Shown in pieces: positions 7,811-16,835 of a DNA stretch of 64,000 nucleotides (positions within the stretch are counted from its first letter, which is position 1; each line of letters starts with the position of its first letter). The stretch is from Paenibacillus lignilyticus (GTDB lineage: Bacteria > Bacillota > Bacilli > Paenibacillales > Paenibacillaceae). Location of the stretch: NCBI RefSeq assembly GCF_017942085.1, contig NZ_JAGKSP010000006.1:186001-250000 (forward strand), in the 5' to 3' direction. The position numbers and the translations under genes are program-made. Under the pieces are notes generated by a model. That model did no database searches. It was not told the DNA's origin and saw only the letters and a program-made list of their open reading frames with translations.

Positions 7811-8206
7811 TTGGAAATCATCCAAATCGTCGGGCTCGGTTTAGTCGCGACGGTGCTCGTCCTCGTCGTACGCGAACAGAAGCCGATGTTCGGTTTCTTG
7901 CTGGCAGCCTTTACGGGGCTCTTCATTTTCTTGTTTGTCATCGGCAAAATCGAAGCGGTCATCACGGTGCTGGAGCAGCTGGCGGATCGATCCGGCATAC
8001 CGTCCATCTACTTGAAGACGATTCTGAAAATCATCGGAATTGCCTACATTGCGGAGTTCGGTTCTCAAATTGTACGGGACGCCGGGCAGGAAAGCATCGC
8101 TTCGAAGATAGAATTCGCCGGTAAAATACTCATTCTTGTGCTGGCCGTCCCAATCATCAGCGTCATCGTAGAAACAGTACTCGGCCTTCTGCCGGTGGGG
8201 AGTTGA
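7811..8206 (+). CDS. spoIIIAD: Stage III sporulation protein AD
   Basis: A 131-residue membrane protein with four hydrophobic segments beginning IIQIVGLGLVATVLVLVV, the SpoIIIAD hallmark. The start is TTG at 7811, preceded by GGCGGGTGA; there is no in-frame ATG or GTG nearby. Its C-terminal half (GSQIVRDAGQESIASKIEFAGK) matches the family. It is tightly spaced between AC and AE. Confidence 0.94.
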   Translation: MEIIQIVGLGLVATVLVLVVREQKPMFGFLLAAFTGLFIFLFVIGKIEAVITVLEQLADRSGIPSIYLKTILKIIGIAYIAEFGSQIVRDAGQESIASKIEFAGKILILVLAVPIISVIVETVLGLLPVGS

Positions 8207-8212
8207 AGCATT

Positions 8213-9493
8213 ATGCGGCGGCACTGGACCATCCGCTTCGCGGTGCTGCAAGCAGTGCTCTTGCTGGGGCTGCTGACGATTCTGCCGATTGCTGCATTTG
8301 CGGATGCACAATCGAGCATTCAGAACATGGCTGCCTCAGTCGAATCAACGGCTGCACCGGAAGCGGACGACCCCTCTCCAAACGACAATGCATCTTCGGT
8401 CAATAAGAATCTGGCCGGTGATCAGGTCAAGGAGATCAATACAGAAGACGTAGAGAAGTATTGGAACAAGCTGATGTCTGAATACGGGGGCTTCTTCCCG
8501 GATAACAATGTGCCGAGCTTCGCCGAAATGATTATGCCCGGCGGCGAAGGACTGAAGCTGACAACGGTGCTTGCGGGGCTGCTCAAGTATGTCCTGCACG
8601 AAATTTTGTATAACGGCAAGCTGCTGGTCACGATCGTCATTCTAACCGTATTCAGCATGATGCTCGAGACGATGCAAACCGCATTCGAACGCAATGCAGT
8701 CAGCAAAGTAGCCTACAGCATCACCTACATGGTCATGATCGTCCTGGCGGTGAACAGCTTTAATGTCGCCATCGGCTACGCGAAAGATGCCATAACCGGG
8801 ATGATCCAGTTCATGCTTGCCATGGTGCCGCTGCTGCTGACGCTTCTCGCCACAATGGGCAGCGTTGTAACGGTTTCGGTGCTTCACCCGCTGATCATCT
8901 TTATGATTAATGCGGTCGGCACAGTCATCTACACATTCGTATTCCCGCTGCTCTTCTTCTCGGCTGTCCTGCATATCGCGAGTGCGGTGTCTGATAAGTT
9001 CAAAGTGACTCAGCTGGCGAATGTGCTGCGCAATTTCAGCGTCGGTTTGCTCGGCGTCATGCTGACGGTGTTTCTTGGGGTCATCTCCGTGCAGGGGGCT
9101 ACCGGTTCGGTAACCGACGGGGTGACGATGCGAACCGCGAAGTTTATTACGGGTAATTTCGTTCCCGTCATTGGACGAACCTTCTCGGATGCGGCGGATA
9201 CGGTTATGTCAGCTTCGCTGCTGGTGAAGAATGCCATTGGCCTTGCAGGCGTGGTGATCATATTGTTCCTATGCGCGTTTCCCGCGATCAAAATCATTAC
9301 ACTTGCGCTCATCTACAACGTATCCGCAGCAATCATGCAGCCGCTCGGCGATAGTCCCATCGTGAGCTGTCTGCAAACCATAGGCAAAACGCTGATTTAT
9401 GTGTTTGCCGCACTTGCCGCTGTCGGACTCATGTTCTTCCTGGCCATCACCATTGTCCTTACAGCAGGCAACGCTGCAATCATGATTCGGTAA
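8213..9493 (+). CDS. spoIIIAE: Stage III sporulation protein AE
   Basis: A 426-residue polytopic membrane protein with a signal-like N-terminus ending near AFADA, an acidic external loop to about residue 110, and seven or more membrane segments. It corresponds to SpoIIIAE, part of the mother-cell channel complex required for forespore gene expression after engulfment. The start is ATG behind GGTGGGGAG, six bases after spoIIIAD. The N-terminal loop with serine, proline and aspartate residues is variable in the family. Confidence 0.95.
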   Translation: MRRHWTIRFAVLQAVLLLGLLTILPIAAFADAQSSIQNMAASVESTAAPEADDPSPNDNASSVNKNLAGDQVKEINTEDVEKYWNKLMSEYGGFFPDNNVPSFAEMIMPGGEGLKLTTVLAGLLKYVLHEILYNGKLLVTIVILTVFSMMLETMQTAFERNAVSKVAYSITYMVMIVLAVNSFNVAIGYAKDAITGMIQFMLAMVPLLLTLLATMGSVVTVSVLHPLIIFMINAVGTVIYTFVFPLLFFSAVLHIASAVSDKFKVTQLANVLRNFSVGLLGVMLTVFLGVISVQGATGSVTDGVTMRTAKFITGNFVPVIGRTFSDAADTVMSASLLVKNAIGLAGVVIILFLCAFPAIKIITLALIYNVSAAIMQPLGDSPIVSCLQTIGKTLIYVFAALAAVGLMFFLAITIVLTAGNAAIMIR

Positions 9494-9516
9494 AAAGTTA
9501 GGCGGTGGAATTCAGC

Positions 9517-10239
9517 ATGATGAACTGGCTGGCGGTGTGGCTGCAGCAAATCATCGCGGTGGTGCTGCTGGCGGGCTTTATCGATCTGCTGCTCCCAAAC
9601 AAAGCGATGCAGCGGTATGTCAGACTTGTAGCGGGCTTGATCATACTGTTGACGATTCTGACTCCGGTCATCAGGCTGCTGCAAGGTGATTTTAACGCCA
9701 AGCTTGATGCGCAGGTAGAGAATTGGGTCCATAACACGAAGTCCGAGCAATTCCACATGCCGACACTTGAAGATATCCAGCAAAATGCAAAGGACCTGCA
9801 GCGAAAGCAGCAGTCAGCTGCAACCGCATTAACCGAGCAGAAGCTGGAGGAAGCGATGAAAGCGGGACTTGCAGAGAACGCGGGGCTTCATGCGGCAGCT
9901 GTCCACGTTAAGCTCGAAATGAATAAAGACGGTCAATCCGCTCAAATTGCCGGCGTTACCGTATCGCTCCTGCCCCCTGAAGCGCAGGCAGCAGCCGAGG
10001 CGGAGAAGTCCGACCAAACGAAAAGCGTCAGTGAGGTCGAAGCCGTCGAGGTTACCGTGCAGCCGGAAGCTGCTTCACAAGGCAGTAATCAATCAGCATC
10101 CGACTCGGAAACGGCGGAGAAGGAAGCGCCCGGCGCGGTGACCGATGCGGTGAAAGAGGTCCTTCGATTAGGCTGGGGCGTGGCTCCGCGATTAATTGAA
10201 GTAAACGTACAGAATGCAGCTCCGGATGCGGCTTACTAA
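9517..10239 (+). CDS. spoIIIAF: Stage III sporulation protein AF
   Basis: A 240-residue protein with two N-terminal membrane segments and a soluble C-terminal half, as in SpoIIIAF. The hallmark LLPNKAMQRYVRLVAGLIILLTILTP is present. The ATG at 9517 is chosen because GGCGGTGG lies eight bases upstream; the GTG at 9505 is part of that site. The soluble part has an alanine- and glutamate-rich linker (about 150-215) that is longer than in B. subtilis and has variable composition. Confidence 0.92.
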   Translation: MMNWLAVWLQQIIAVVLLAGFIDLLLPNKAMQRYVRLVAGLIILLTILTPVIRLLQGDFNAKLDAQVENWVHNTKSEQFHMPTLEDIQQNAKDLQRKQQSAATALTEQKLEEAMKAGLAENAGLHAAAVHVKLEMNKDGQSAQIAGVTVSLLPPEAQAAAEAEKSDQTKSVSEVEAVEVTVQPEAASQGSNQSASDSETAEKEAPGAVTDAVKEVLRLGWGVAPRLIEVNVQNAAPDAAY

Positions 10240-10257
10240 TGAAAGGGGAGAACGACG

Positions 10258-10893
10258 TTGGCCAATTGGCTGAGCGGGTTGGAGTCAACCATCGGCAAGG
10301 GGCAAGGCGGACCTAAGCGGGTGAAGACGCTGCGCTGGCTGCTCATTATCGGCTTAATCGGAATAGGGCTTATGGTGGTCAACTCTTTTCTGTCCTATCA
10401 GAAGGTGCCAACCGCAGACCAAGCTGCTTCCGGGACGCCGCCGACCGAAGAAGTTTTCCTCGGTAATAACTCATCCGAGCATTCTTCCTTTGACGGCATC
10501 GAGCAGCCGCTTGAGGCGAGGCTCAAAGATATTTTAGAGAAAATCGTCGGTGTCGGATTGGTCGATGTCTTCGTGACCATTGATTCAACGGAAGAGGTTA
10601 CGGTTCATATCGATGAGAAGGAATCCCAGCAAATCACGAACGAAATCGATAAGAACGGCGGGAAGCGCAACATTACTTCCATTACCAAGGAAGGCAAAGT
10701 AGTGCTTTACAACACAAATGGGGATACGGCTCCGATTATCGTCAAACGTATCCAGCCGAAGGTCCGCGGGGTGCTCATCGTGGCTAAGGGCGCGGAGAAC
10801 GGAGTGGTCAGACGTTTAATTATAGACGCGGTGGAGAAAGGGCTCAATGTCGCGATTAACCGCATTTCGGTCGTTCCACGCAAGCATCAATAA
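10258..10893 (+). CDS. spoIIIAG: Stage III sporulation protein AG
   Basis: A 211-residue protein with one N-terminal membrane segment (about 24-43) and a periplasm-facing domain containing the ring-building fold. The family sequence RLKDILEKIVGVGLVDVFVTIDST and the C-terminal GVLIVAKGAENGVVRRLI are intact. SpoIIIAG forms a large ring in the intermembrane space. The start is TTG preceded by AAAGGGGAG, with no closer alternative. Confidence 0.95.
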   Translation: MANWLSGLESTIGKGQGGPKRVKTLRWLLIIGLIGIGLMVVNSFLSYQKVPTADQAASGTPPTEEVFLGNNSSEHSSFDGIEQPLEARLKDILEKIVGVGLVDVFVTIDSTEEVTVHIDEKESQQITNEIDKNGGKRNITSITKEGKVVLYNTNGDTAPIIVKRIQPKVRGVLIVAKGAENGVVRRLIIDAVEKGLNVAINRISVVPRKHQ

Positions 10894-10929
10894 TACCAAT
10901 TGGACAATGAAAAGGGAGGCTGTTCGTTC

Positions 10930-11637
10930 ATGAACAACAAAAGGCAAACGATTTGGCTGGTATCCATGCTAAGCTTGATGGTCATTTTATCGGCCTACTA
11001 CTTGTTTACGGAAGATGTGAACCCATCGCAGGTGGCAACTGACGGCACGCAGCAAGAACAGGTGAAGGGGGATGCGACGGAAGCATCCGGCACGACGGCG
11101 AACGATGAGGGAATTACGGTTACGGACGTAACTGACGGAACAAGCGCGAATGCAACGGATTCGAATGCAACGGATTCAACTTCGAATGCCGCGCAGGAGC
11201 AAGGAACGGCAACCGATCCGGCGGCAACGGCAGCTGCGAATCAGGAAGACGAAGAGGTGCTTCGTCAACTCGAAGAAGCAGGCGGTTTCAGTGCCAGCGT
11301 ATTCAGCCAAATGCAGGAGAAACGTGATCAGAAATTATACGATGAGTATAATAAGCTGTATGGCACCATCTCTGATACGAAGCAAGATGACAAAGCAGCC
11401 GGTTCGGCTGTCGAACAGTTGAACCTGCTTGAAGACAAGAGCTCTAAGATTACAGGGCTTGAGGAAGAACTGGTGAAGCAGTTCAGCAACGCCGCTGTTT
11501 ATCCGGACGGAGATCGCTACAAAGTCGTTGTACAGAGCGACAAATTAGAGAAAAGCCAAGCGGACAGCATCCTTACAATGGTCATTACGGAGCTCGGCGT
11601 TTCGCCGGAGCAAGTTACCATTCAGTACGTCAAGTAA
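10930..11637 (+). CDS. spoIIIAH: Stage III sporulation protein AH
   Basis: A 235-residue bitopic protein: membrane anchor at about residues 7-25, a long low-complexity linker rich in Thr, Asn, Asp and Ala (about 30-110), and a C-terminal ring domain ending in EQVTIQYVK. SpoIIIAH binds forespore SpoIIQ across the intermembrane space. The ATG at 10930 follows AAAGGGAGG; a TTG at 10900 is further upstream without a site. The linker contains repeated ATDSNATDS units. It is the last gene of the operon and is followed by a terminator. Confidence 0.94.
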   Translation: MNNKRQTIWLVSMLSLMVILSAYYLFTEDVNPSQVATDGTQQEQVKGDATEASGTTANDEGITVTDVTDGTSANATDSNATDSTSNAAQEQGTATDPAATAAANQEDEEVLRQLEEAGGFSASVFSQMQEKRDQKLYDEYNKLYGTISDTKQDDKAAGSAVEQLNLLEDKSSKITGLEEELVKQFSNAAVYPDGDRYKVVVQSDKLEKSQADSILTMVITELGVSPEQVTIQYVK

Positions 11638-11648
11638 GGCAAATAAGG

Positions 11649-11687
11649 AAGGCCCCGATGCCAAAATCAGTGGCAATGGGGCTTTTT
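11649..11687 (+). terminator. Terminator ending the spoIIIA operon
   Basis: GCCCC and TGCC on the left pair with GGCA and GGGGC on the right, followed by five T. It lies twelve bases after the spoIIIAH stop. Confidence 0.85.
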
Positions 11688-11713
11688 CCCATCAACGATG
11701 TATAAAAAATGGG

Positions 11714-11742
11714 TTCGTGTTCCGCAAGGTTTGTGCTATAAT
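11714..11742 (+). promoter_or_regulatory. Extended -10 promoter for accBC
   Basis: TGCTATAAT (11734-11742) is a perfect extended -10, with a weak TTCGTG 17 bases upstream of the hexamer. It lies about 170 bases before accB, leaving an untranslated leader in which I recognise no regulatory RNA. Confidence 0.6.
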
Positions 11743-11913
11743 GGTTTCGGTATGTGCAGGTTTGGTAAATGTCACCTTTTTGCAGGGTGCGGTACTCACG
11801 GCCTCGCACAGTAGAAGCAGGCTGATGCATGCAGTAGAGCTAGAGCAGCAGGCAGCAACGCAATCACGCAGCGTCTTCTTGCATGAGGCGCAAAAACTTA
11901 TAGGAGTGAAACG

Positions 11914-12411
11914 ATGTTTAAGCTGAGCGAGATTAAAGAATTGATCAAGCTGGTTGATGGGACTTCCGTACACGAACTTGAAATTGAAAACGATGGCGCC
12001 CGCCTGATGATCCGCAAGCCCGGCAAAGCGGAAGTGGTGAATGTCCAAGCTGCGTCTCTCGTTCCTACATATACGCAGTCTTACCAGCCGCAAGTTCAAC
12101 CGGCCCAAGGTACGCCCGGCGGTGCTCCGGCAGCAGCAGCTCCGCAAGCTCCGGCAGCCAAAGAAGAGAATTATCACCAAATCGTTTCTCCGATGGTCGG
12201 TACGTTCTACCGCGCGTCGTCGCCTGAGAAAGGTCCGTTCGTTAACGTAGGCGACCGCATCAACGAGAAATCGATCGTTTGCATCCTTGAAGCGATGAAG
12301 CTGATGAATGAGCTGGAAGCGGAAGTTCGCGGCGAGATCGTGGATATCCTTGTTGAGAATGGCCAGCTTGTCGAGTTCGGGCAGCCATTGTTCTTGGTTA
12401 AACCGGAATAG
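11914..12411 (+). CDS. accB: Biotin carboxyl carrier protein of acetyl-CoA carboxylase
   Basis: A 165-residue carrier that holds biotin for acetyl-CoA carboxylase, the first committed step of fatty acid synthesis. The biotin attachment motif EAMKLMNE places biotin on Lys129. An alanine/proline/glutamine-rich flexible linker spans about residues 50-84, with the folded domain after it. The start follows AGGAGTG. accC lies 55 bases downstream. Normal family length. Confidence 0.97.
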   Translation: MFKLSEIKELIKLVDGTSVHELEIENDGARLMIRKPGKAEVVNVQAASLVPTYTQSYQPQVQPAQGTPGGAPAAAAPQAPAAKEENYHQIVSPMVGTFYRASSPEKGPFVNVGDRINEKSIVCILEAMKLMNELEAEVRGEIVDILVENGQLVEFGQPLFLVKPE

Positions 12412-12466
12412 CAGAACAAAGCTAAGGTGACACCTAGATCCAATGCGCACGAGAGGAGCTTTTACC

Positions 12467-13825
12467 GTGAAATTCAATAAAATTTTGATTGCCAACCGGG
12501 GAGAAATTGCCGTTCGAATTATTCGCGCTTGCCGCGAGCTGGGCATTCAAACCGTTGCCGTCTATTCCGAGGCAGACCGTGAATCGCTGCATGTCCGTTT
12601 GGCGGACGAGGCTTATTGCATCGGTCCCGTTGCTTCCAAAGACAGCTATCTCAATTTAACCAATATTATGAGCGTTGCAACCTTAACGGACTGCGATGCC
12701 ATTCATCCCGGCTATGGTTTCTTGGCGGAGAATGCGGATTTCGCTGAAATTTGTGAGTCCTGCAACGTGACGTTTATCGGTCCTTCTCCACAAGCCATCA
12801 GCAAGATGGGCGATAAAGCAGTAGCGAAGAAAACGATGAAGGAAGCGGATGTGCCGATTATTCCGGGCTCCGACGGACTTGTCGAGGATATGGATGATGC
12901 GATTCGCGTCGCGCGCGAAATCGGTTATCCGGTTATTATTAAAGCGACTGCGGGCGGCGGCGGCAAAGGCATCCGGATCGCAGAGGATGAGGACACGCTT
13001 ATTTCCCAAATCTCGACTGCGCAGAACGAAGCGCAGAAAGCCTTCGGCAATGCAGGCGTATATCTGGAGAAATATTTGACGGGCATGAAGCACGTCGAAA
13101 TTCAAATTATGGCCGATAAACACGGCAATGCGGTTCACTTGTTTGAACGTGATTGTTCGGTGCAGCGTCGTCGTCAGAAGCTCGTTGAAGAAGCTCCTTG
13201 TCCGGTGCTGAGTCCCGCCATGCGCGAGCGCATGGGTCAAGCGGCAGTACGCGCGGCGCTGGCTGTGCAATATTCAGGTGCGGGAACGCTCGAGTTCCTG
13301 CTTGGACCGGATGGTAATTTCTACTTCATGGAGATGAACACTCGGATTCAAGTTGAGCATCCGGTAACGGAAATGATTACCGGCGTAGATTTGATTAAAG
13401 AGATGATTTCCGTTGCGGAAGGCAATCCGTTGTCGATCAAACAAGAAGAACTGAAGATCAACGGTTGGTCGATCGAATGTCGGATCAATGCGGAAGATTC
13501 GGAACGCGGCTTTATGCCTTCCCCGGGTCAAATTCAGTTCTACTTGCCGCCGGGCGGCTTGGGCGTTCGCGTAGACAGCGGCGCATATCCCGGGTACACC
13601 ATTTCGCCTCATTACGACTCTATGATCGCGAAGCTGATCGTATGGGGAGCCACGCGTGAGGATGCGATTGCAAGGATGAAACGAGCACTCGCTGAGTTTG
13701 CCATCGACGGGATTCGCACGACGATTCCGTTCCACATGAAGCTGCTTAATCATCCAAAGTTTCTCAAAGGAAATTTCGACATCAAGTTCTTAGAGGAAAA
13801 TGACGTCAACAATCCGGAGGAATAA
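12467..13825 (+). CDS. accC: Biotin carboxylase subunit of acetyl-CoA carboxylase
   Basis: A 452-residue ATP-grasp enzyme that carboxylates biotin on AccB. It begins [22 protein letters not shown], carries the glycine-rich ATP loop [14 protein letters not shown], and the catalytic region [15 protein letters not shown]. The GTG at 12467 is chosen because GAGAGGAGC lies seven bases upstream; the ATG at 12443 precedes that site. Expected neighbour accB is directly upstream. Confidence 0.97.
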   Translation: MKFNKILIANRGEIAVRIIRACRELGIQTVAVYSEADRESLHVRLADEAYCIGPVASKDSYLNLTNIMSVATLTDCDAIHPGYGFLAENADFAEICESCNVTFIGPSPQAISKMGDKAVAKKTMKEADVPIIPGSDGLVEDMDDAIRVAREIGYPVIIKATAGGGGKGIRIAEDEDTLISQISTAQNEAQKAFGNAGVYLEKYLTGMKHVEIQIMADKHGNAVHLFERDCSVQRRRQKLVEEAPCPVLSPAMRERMGQAAVRAALAVQYSGAGTLEFLLGPDGNFYFMEMNTRIQVEHPVTEMITGVDLIKEMISVAEGNPLSIKQEELKINGWSIECRINAEDSERGFMPSPGQIQFYLPPGGLGVRVDSGAYPGYTISPHYDSMIAKLIVWGATREDAIARMKRALAEFAIDGIRTTIPFHMKLLNHPKFLKGNFDIKFLEENDVNNPEE

Positions 13826-13860
13826 TCGTCTTTAACGGCGGTAAACTCATCCGCAACGGT

Positions 13861-13889
13861 TTGTCATATTTCCCTCAGAATGCTATAGT
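13861..13889 (+). promoter_or_regulatory. Sigma-A promoter for the asp23-amaP cluster
   Basis: TTGTCA and TATAGT are separated by exactly 17 bases, with TGC directly before the -10 as in extended -10 promoters. It lies about 75 bases before the Asp23 gene. Confidence 0.78.
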
Positions 13890-13963
13890 ATAGGAATAAG
13901 AAGCGGATAAGCTATCGGTTTTTGATCGGTGGCAAGCTACTTTACGGGAGGTGTAGGATAACC

Positions 13964-14371
13964 ATGAGTACGCTGGCAGCGGACTATGAGAAAACAGACA
14001 TGGGCACTATTCAAATCGCACCCGAAGTCATTGAAGTGATTGCAGGACTTGCGACAATTGAGGTTCGTGGCGTGGCAGGCATGAGCGGCGGATTTGCCGG
14101 AGGCATCGCTGAGCTATTGGGCCGTAAAAATTTGTCCAAGGGCGTTAAGGTTGAGGTAGGCCAACGTGAAGCGGCAGTCGATGTGTCCATCATTGTAGAA
14201 TATGGTCACAGGATTCCGGAAATTGCGGCAGACATCCAGAACAATGTCAAACGTTCCATCGAAATGATGACGGGCTTGCATGTCGTTGAAGTGAATGTTC
14301 ATATTCATGACGTTCATTTCAAAACGGTTGAGAAGCCGGAAGAAGAAGAGATCCAAGTACGAGTCAAATAA
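13964..14371 (+). CDS. yqhY: Asp23/Gls24 family envelope stress protein (YqhY type)
   Basis: A 135-residue soluble protein of the Asp23 family with the signature TIQIAPEVIEVIAGLATIEVRGVAGMSGGF and the repeat-like second half VDVSIIVEYGHRIPEIAADIQ. Asp23 proteins attach to the membrane through AmaP, which is the next gene. In B. subtilis YqhY is linked to acetyl-CoA carboxylase control, and it follows accC here too. The ATG at 13964 follows GGGAGGTG. Confidence 0.93.
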   Translation: MSTLAADYEKTDMGTIQIAPEVIEVIAGLATIEVRGVAGMSGGFAGGIAELLGRKNLSKGVKVEVGQREAAVDVSIIVEYGHRIPEIAADIQNNVKRSIEMMTGLHVVEVNVHIHDVHFKTVEKPEEEEIQVRVK

Positions 14372-14399
14372 CGGATCAAGCGTGAATGAATGACGACAT

Positions 14400-14443
14400 A
14401 CCCCCTAGTGGTTGGGCTTGCCGCTCGTCGCTAGGGGGTTTTA
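14400..14443 (+). terminator. Hairpin terminator between asp23 and amaP
   Basis: ACCCCCTAG and CTAGGGGGT form a nine-base stem followed by TTT. The next gene starts only 29 bases later, so partial read-through is likely. Confidence 0.75.
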
Positions 14444-14471
14444 TCTAGTCCGCCCCGAGGAGGAACTCTCG

Positions 14472-15035
14472 TTGATAAGAGTGTTGGACAAGCTTCTGCT
14501 GTTTCTATACAGCATCGCGATTGGCGCTGTAGCCGTTATCGCGTTTAGTGCAGGCGTATACTGGTTTCCGGAAGAATGGCTGAACAATTTGGTACATAAT
14601 TTGTACAGCGGCGATTATCGCTGGCTGCAAGCGACGGTTATTATTGTTTCCACGATTGTTTTATTAATCAGTCTTCGTTTCCTTTACCTATCGCTTCGTC
14701 GCAGCAATGCTTCGGCACCTTCAATCGACCAGCGTACGGAATTCGGCGATATTCGAATTTCGCTGGAAACGGTGGAGAACTTGGCGCTTAAGGCAGCGAG
14801 CCGTCAGAAGGGTGTCAAAGATTTAAAGGCGCGGATCAGAATCAGCGAAGCGGGGATCGAAGTTTCGCTTCGCGCCATTGCAGATGGTGAAAGCTCTATT
14901 CCGACATTAACGGAAGAAATACAGCGTGCTGTCAAATCCCATGTGGAAGAGATTACAGGTATTCCTGTAGCAGGCGTGTCCGTATTTGTAGCTAACATCA
15001 TCCAAACCGCGAACTTCAAAAGTCGCGTAGAATAG
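14472..15035 (+). CDS. amaP: Alkaline shock response membrane anchor protein AmaP
   Basis: A 187-residue protein with two N-terminal membrane segments (about 7-30 and 55-75) and a cytosolic tail with the Asp23-like pattern SLETVENLALKAASRQKGVKDLKARIRI. This fits AmaP, the anchor of Asp23. The TTG at 14472 is chosen for the GAGGAGGAAC upstream; the longer reading would start inside the preceding terminator. The order asp23-amaP-DUF2273 suggests one membrane complex. Confidence 0.9.
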   Translation: MIRVLDKLLLFLYSIAIGAVAVIAFSAGVYWFPEEWLNNLVHNLYSGDYRWLQATVIIVSTIVLLISLRFLYLSLRRSNASAPSIDQRTEFGDIRISLETVENLALKAASRQKGVKDLKARIRISEAGIEVSLRAIADGESSIPTLTEEIQRAVKSHVEEITGIPVAGVSVFVANIIQTANFKSRVE

Positions 15036-15046
15036 GGGTGATGCCG

Positions 15047-15277
15047 ATGTGGAAGGAAATCTGGACAACCTATGGTGGACGGATCGCCGGTGTGTCTGTA
15101 GGTATCATTCTCGGACTCCTTTATTTTATCGTTGGATTTTGGGATATGTTGTTTTTCGGCCTGCTGCTTTGGGTCGGTTATACGATCGGGAAAATGAAAG
15201 ACGAGCAAAGCGGCCCTATTATTCCGTGGCATCGGGTAACCGAATGGCTGATGGAGAGATGGCGGCCGTTCAAATAG
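15047..15277 (+). CDS. DUF2273 family small membrane protein
   Basis: A 76-residue protein with two hydrophobic segments (about 13-33 and 36-52) and a basic tail. It matches DUF2273 proteins that accompany asp23 and amaP. The ATG at 15047 lies four bases after AGGGGTGAT. Function is unknown; co-location suggests it belongs to the Asp23 membrane complex. Confidence 0.87.
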   Translation: MWKEIWTTYGGRIAGVSVGIILGLLYFIVGFWDMLFFGLLLWVGYTIGKMKDEQSGPIIPWHRVTEWLMERWRPFK

Positions 15278-15284
15278 TACTGTG

Positions 15285-15339
15285 GTCTCCTCCGTACCCC
15301 GGACAATGGCATGATGAATGTTCGGGGCAGGGAGGAGAT
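15285..15339 (+). repeat. Long imperfect hairpin between DUF2273 gene and nusB
   Basis: The left arm (15285-15305) and right arm (15319-15339) are reverse complements at about 17 of 21 positions, the rest mainly G-U compatible or single mismatches, around a 13-base loop. It is followed by ATATTTTG rather than a clean T run. It may be a weak terminator, an RNA processing site or a protein-binding hairpin ahead of nusB. Confidence 0.7.
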
Positions 15340-15383
15340 CATATTTTGTAGATCGAATCTGAGCGAAATTGTCAGGAGGCCCC

Positions 15384-15836
15384 ATGAAACGTAGGTTAGC
15401 GCGGGAGATTGTGGTACAGAGCTTGTACCAAATGGAAATGAATGAAGAGGCTACGGCATCGTCAGCTGTGGATATGCTGGTTAGCGAAGTGAATGACGAG
15501 AATGAGATTGAAGCCGATGCGGCGGATGTGGAACGGATTGATGAGTATGTCCGTGAAATGGTTCAAGGTGTCATTGAACGCAAGACAGCGATCGACGACA
15601 TGCTGCAGCATTATTTAACGGGCTGGCAGGTAGATCGTTTATCGCGCGTTGACCGTCAAATATTGCGTCTGGCTTGTTACGAGCTGGTGTTCCGCGATGA
15701 TGTACCGCCTAAGGCGATTATCAATGAAGCGATCGAGCTTGCGAAGCATTTCGGAACCGATGAATCCGGTAAATTTGTCAATGGTGTTCTGGGACGTCTG
15801 CTTCAAGCGTTGGACGAGCTTAAGCCGAAGGCATAA
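15384..15836 (+). CDS. nusB: Transcription antitermination factor NusB
   Basis: A 150-residue all-helical RNA-binding protein that acts with NusE in rRNA antitermination. Family features are MKRRLAREIVVQSLYQME at the start, VDRQILRLACYEL in the middle and the ending GKFVNGVLGRLL. The ATG at 15384 follows AGGAGG. Synteny upstream of folD is as in B. subtilis. Confidence 0.96.
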   Translation: MKRRLAREIVVQSLYQMEMNEEATASSAVDMLVSEVNDENEIEADAADVERIDEYVREMVQGVIERKTAIDDMLQHYLTGWQVDRLSRVDRQILRLACYELVFRDDVPPKAIINEAIELAKHFGTDESGKFVNGVLGRLLQALDELKPKA

Positions 15837-15882
15837 GCGGCGTTACGCCATGCAGTCGCTTAGTTTAATAACGAGTAGTACG

Positions 15883-15922
15883 AGCCCCTTAGAGCCCTCC
15901 AACATGAGGGATTTAAGGGGCT
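15883..15922 (+). repeat. Hairpin in the leader of folD
   Basis: AGCCCCTTA pairs with TAAGGGGCT, with an inner CCCTC/GAGGG stem and a small loop. It is not followed by a T run, so it is a poor terminator. It lies 41 bases before folD and may be a structured leader; it does not show the conserved core of the ZTP riboswitch found before some folate genes. Confidence 0.65.
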
Positions 15923-15963
15923 TACGAAAATTAATTATTAAAGACAGAAATGGGAGTGATTGC

Positions 15964-16824
15964 ATGACTGCACAACGTATCGAGGGAAAAGTGATTTCAG
16001 ATGCAATTCGTTTGGAGATTAGTGAAGCTGCCGCGAAGCTAGCCGAAAGAGACATTAAACCGGGTCTGGCGGTAGTTCTCGTTGGTGAAGATCCGGCTTC
16101 CAAGGTGTATGTGGGAAGCAAAGAGAAAGCCTGCCAACAGCTCGGCTTCTATTCGGAAGTACATAGACTGGATACAGCGACATCCCAAGAAGAGCTGCTG
16201 TCCCTCATCGATAAGTTAAACAATCAAACAAACATTCATGGAATCCTCGTGCAGCTGCCGCTGCCTAAGCATATTGATGAGAAGGCTGTCATTGACGCAA
16301 TCAGCACCGCTAAAGATGTGGACGGTTTCCATCCCGAAAGCGTAGGTAATCTCGTTATTGGCGATGAGAGCCTGCTGCCGTGCACACCGGCTGGCGTCAT
16401 TGAGATGATTAAGCGGACTGGCCTAACAATCGCAGGTAAACATGCCGTCGTCATCGGCCGCAGTAATATCGTCGGCAAGCCTGTATCCATGCTGCTGCTT
16501 AGAGAGCATGCGACGGTCACAATCTGTCATTCCAGAACGGCGAACATGGAAGAAATCGCACGTACTGCCGATATTCTTGTGGTTGCGATCGGGAAAGCCA
16601 AAGCGATCGGCCGCCAATTCGTTAAGCCGGGCGCGATTGTAATCGATGTCGGCATTAACCGTCTCCCAGACGGCAAACTTGCCGGCGATGTTGATTATGA
16701 TGATGTTCTGGATACAGCGGGTTATATTACCCCGGTTCCGGGCGGTGTTGGACCGATGACGATTACGATGCTGATGCAGAACACACTTAAAGCGGCAAAA
16801 CAACAACACGCAATTAAGGAGTGA
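15964..16824 (+). CDS. folD: Methylene-THF dehydrogenase / methenyl-THF cyclohydrolase
   Basis: A 286-residue bifunctional one-carbon enzyme that interconverts 5,10-methylene-THF and 10-formyl-THF using NADP. Signatures are the YVGSKEKACQQLGF region with the catalytic Lys, GILVQLPLPKHID, and the binding-site sequence PVPGGVGPMTITMLMQNT. The start follows GGGAGTG. It overlaps the region of the xseA start. Length is typical. Confidence 0.97.
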   Translation: MTAQRIEGKVISDAIRLEISEAAAKLAERDIKPGLAVVLVGEDPASKVYVGSKEKACQQLGFYSEVHRLDTATSQEELLSLIDKLNNQTNIHGILVQLPLPKHIDEKAVIDAISTAKDVDGFHPESVGNLVIGDESLLPCTPAGVIEMIKRTGLTIAGKHAVVIGRSNIVGKPVSMLLLREHATVTICHSRTANMEEIARTADILVVAIGKAKAIGRQFVKPGAIVIDVGINRLPDGKLAGDVDYDDVLDTAGYITPVPGGVGPMTITMLMQNTLKAAKQQHAIKE

Positions 16825-16835
16825 GTAATCCGAAG

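Noticed and set aside
15840..15963. ZTP riboswitch before folD
   Set aside because: A hairpin is present, but the conserved core sequences of the ZTP motif are not seen.
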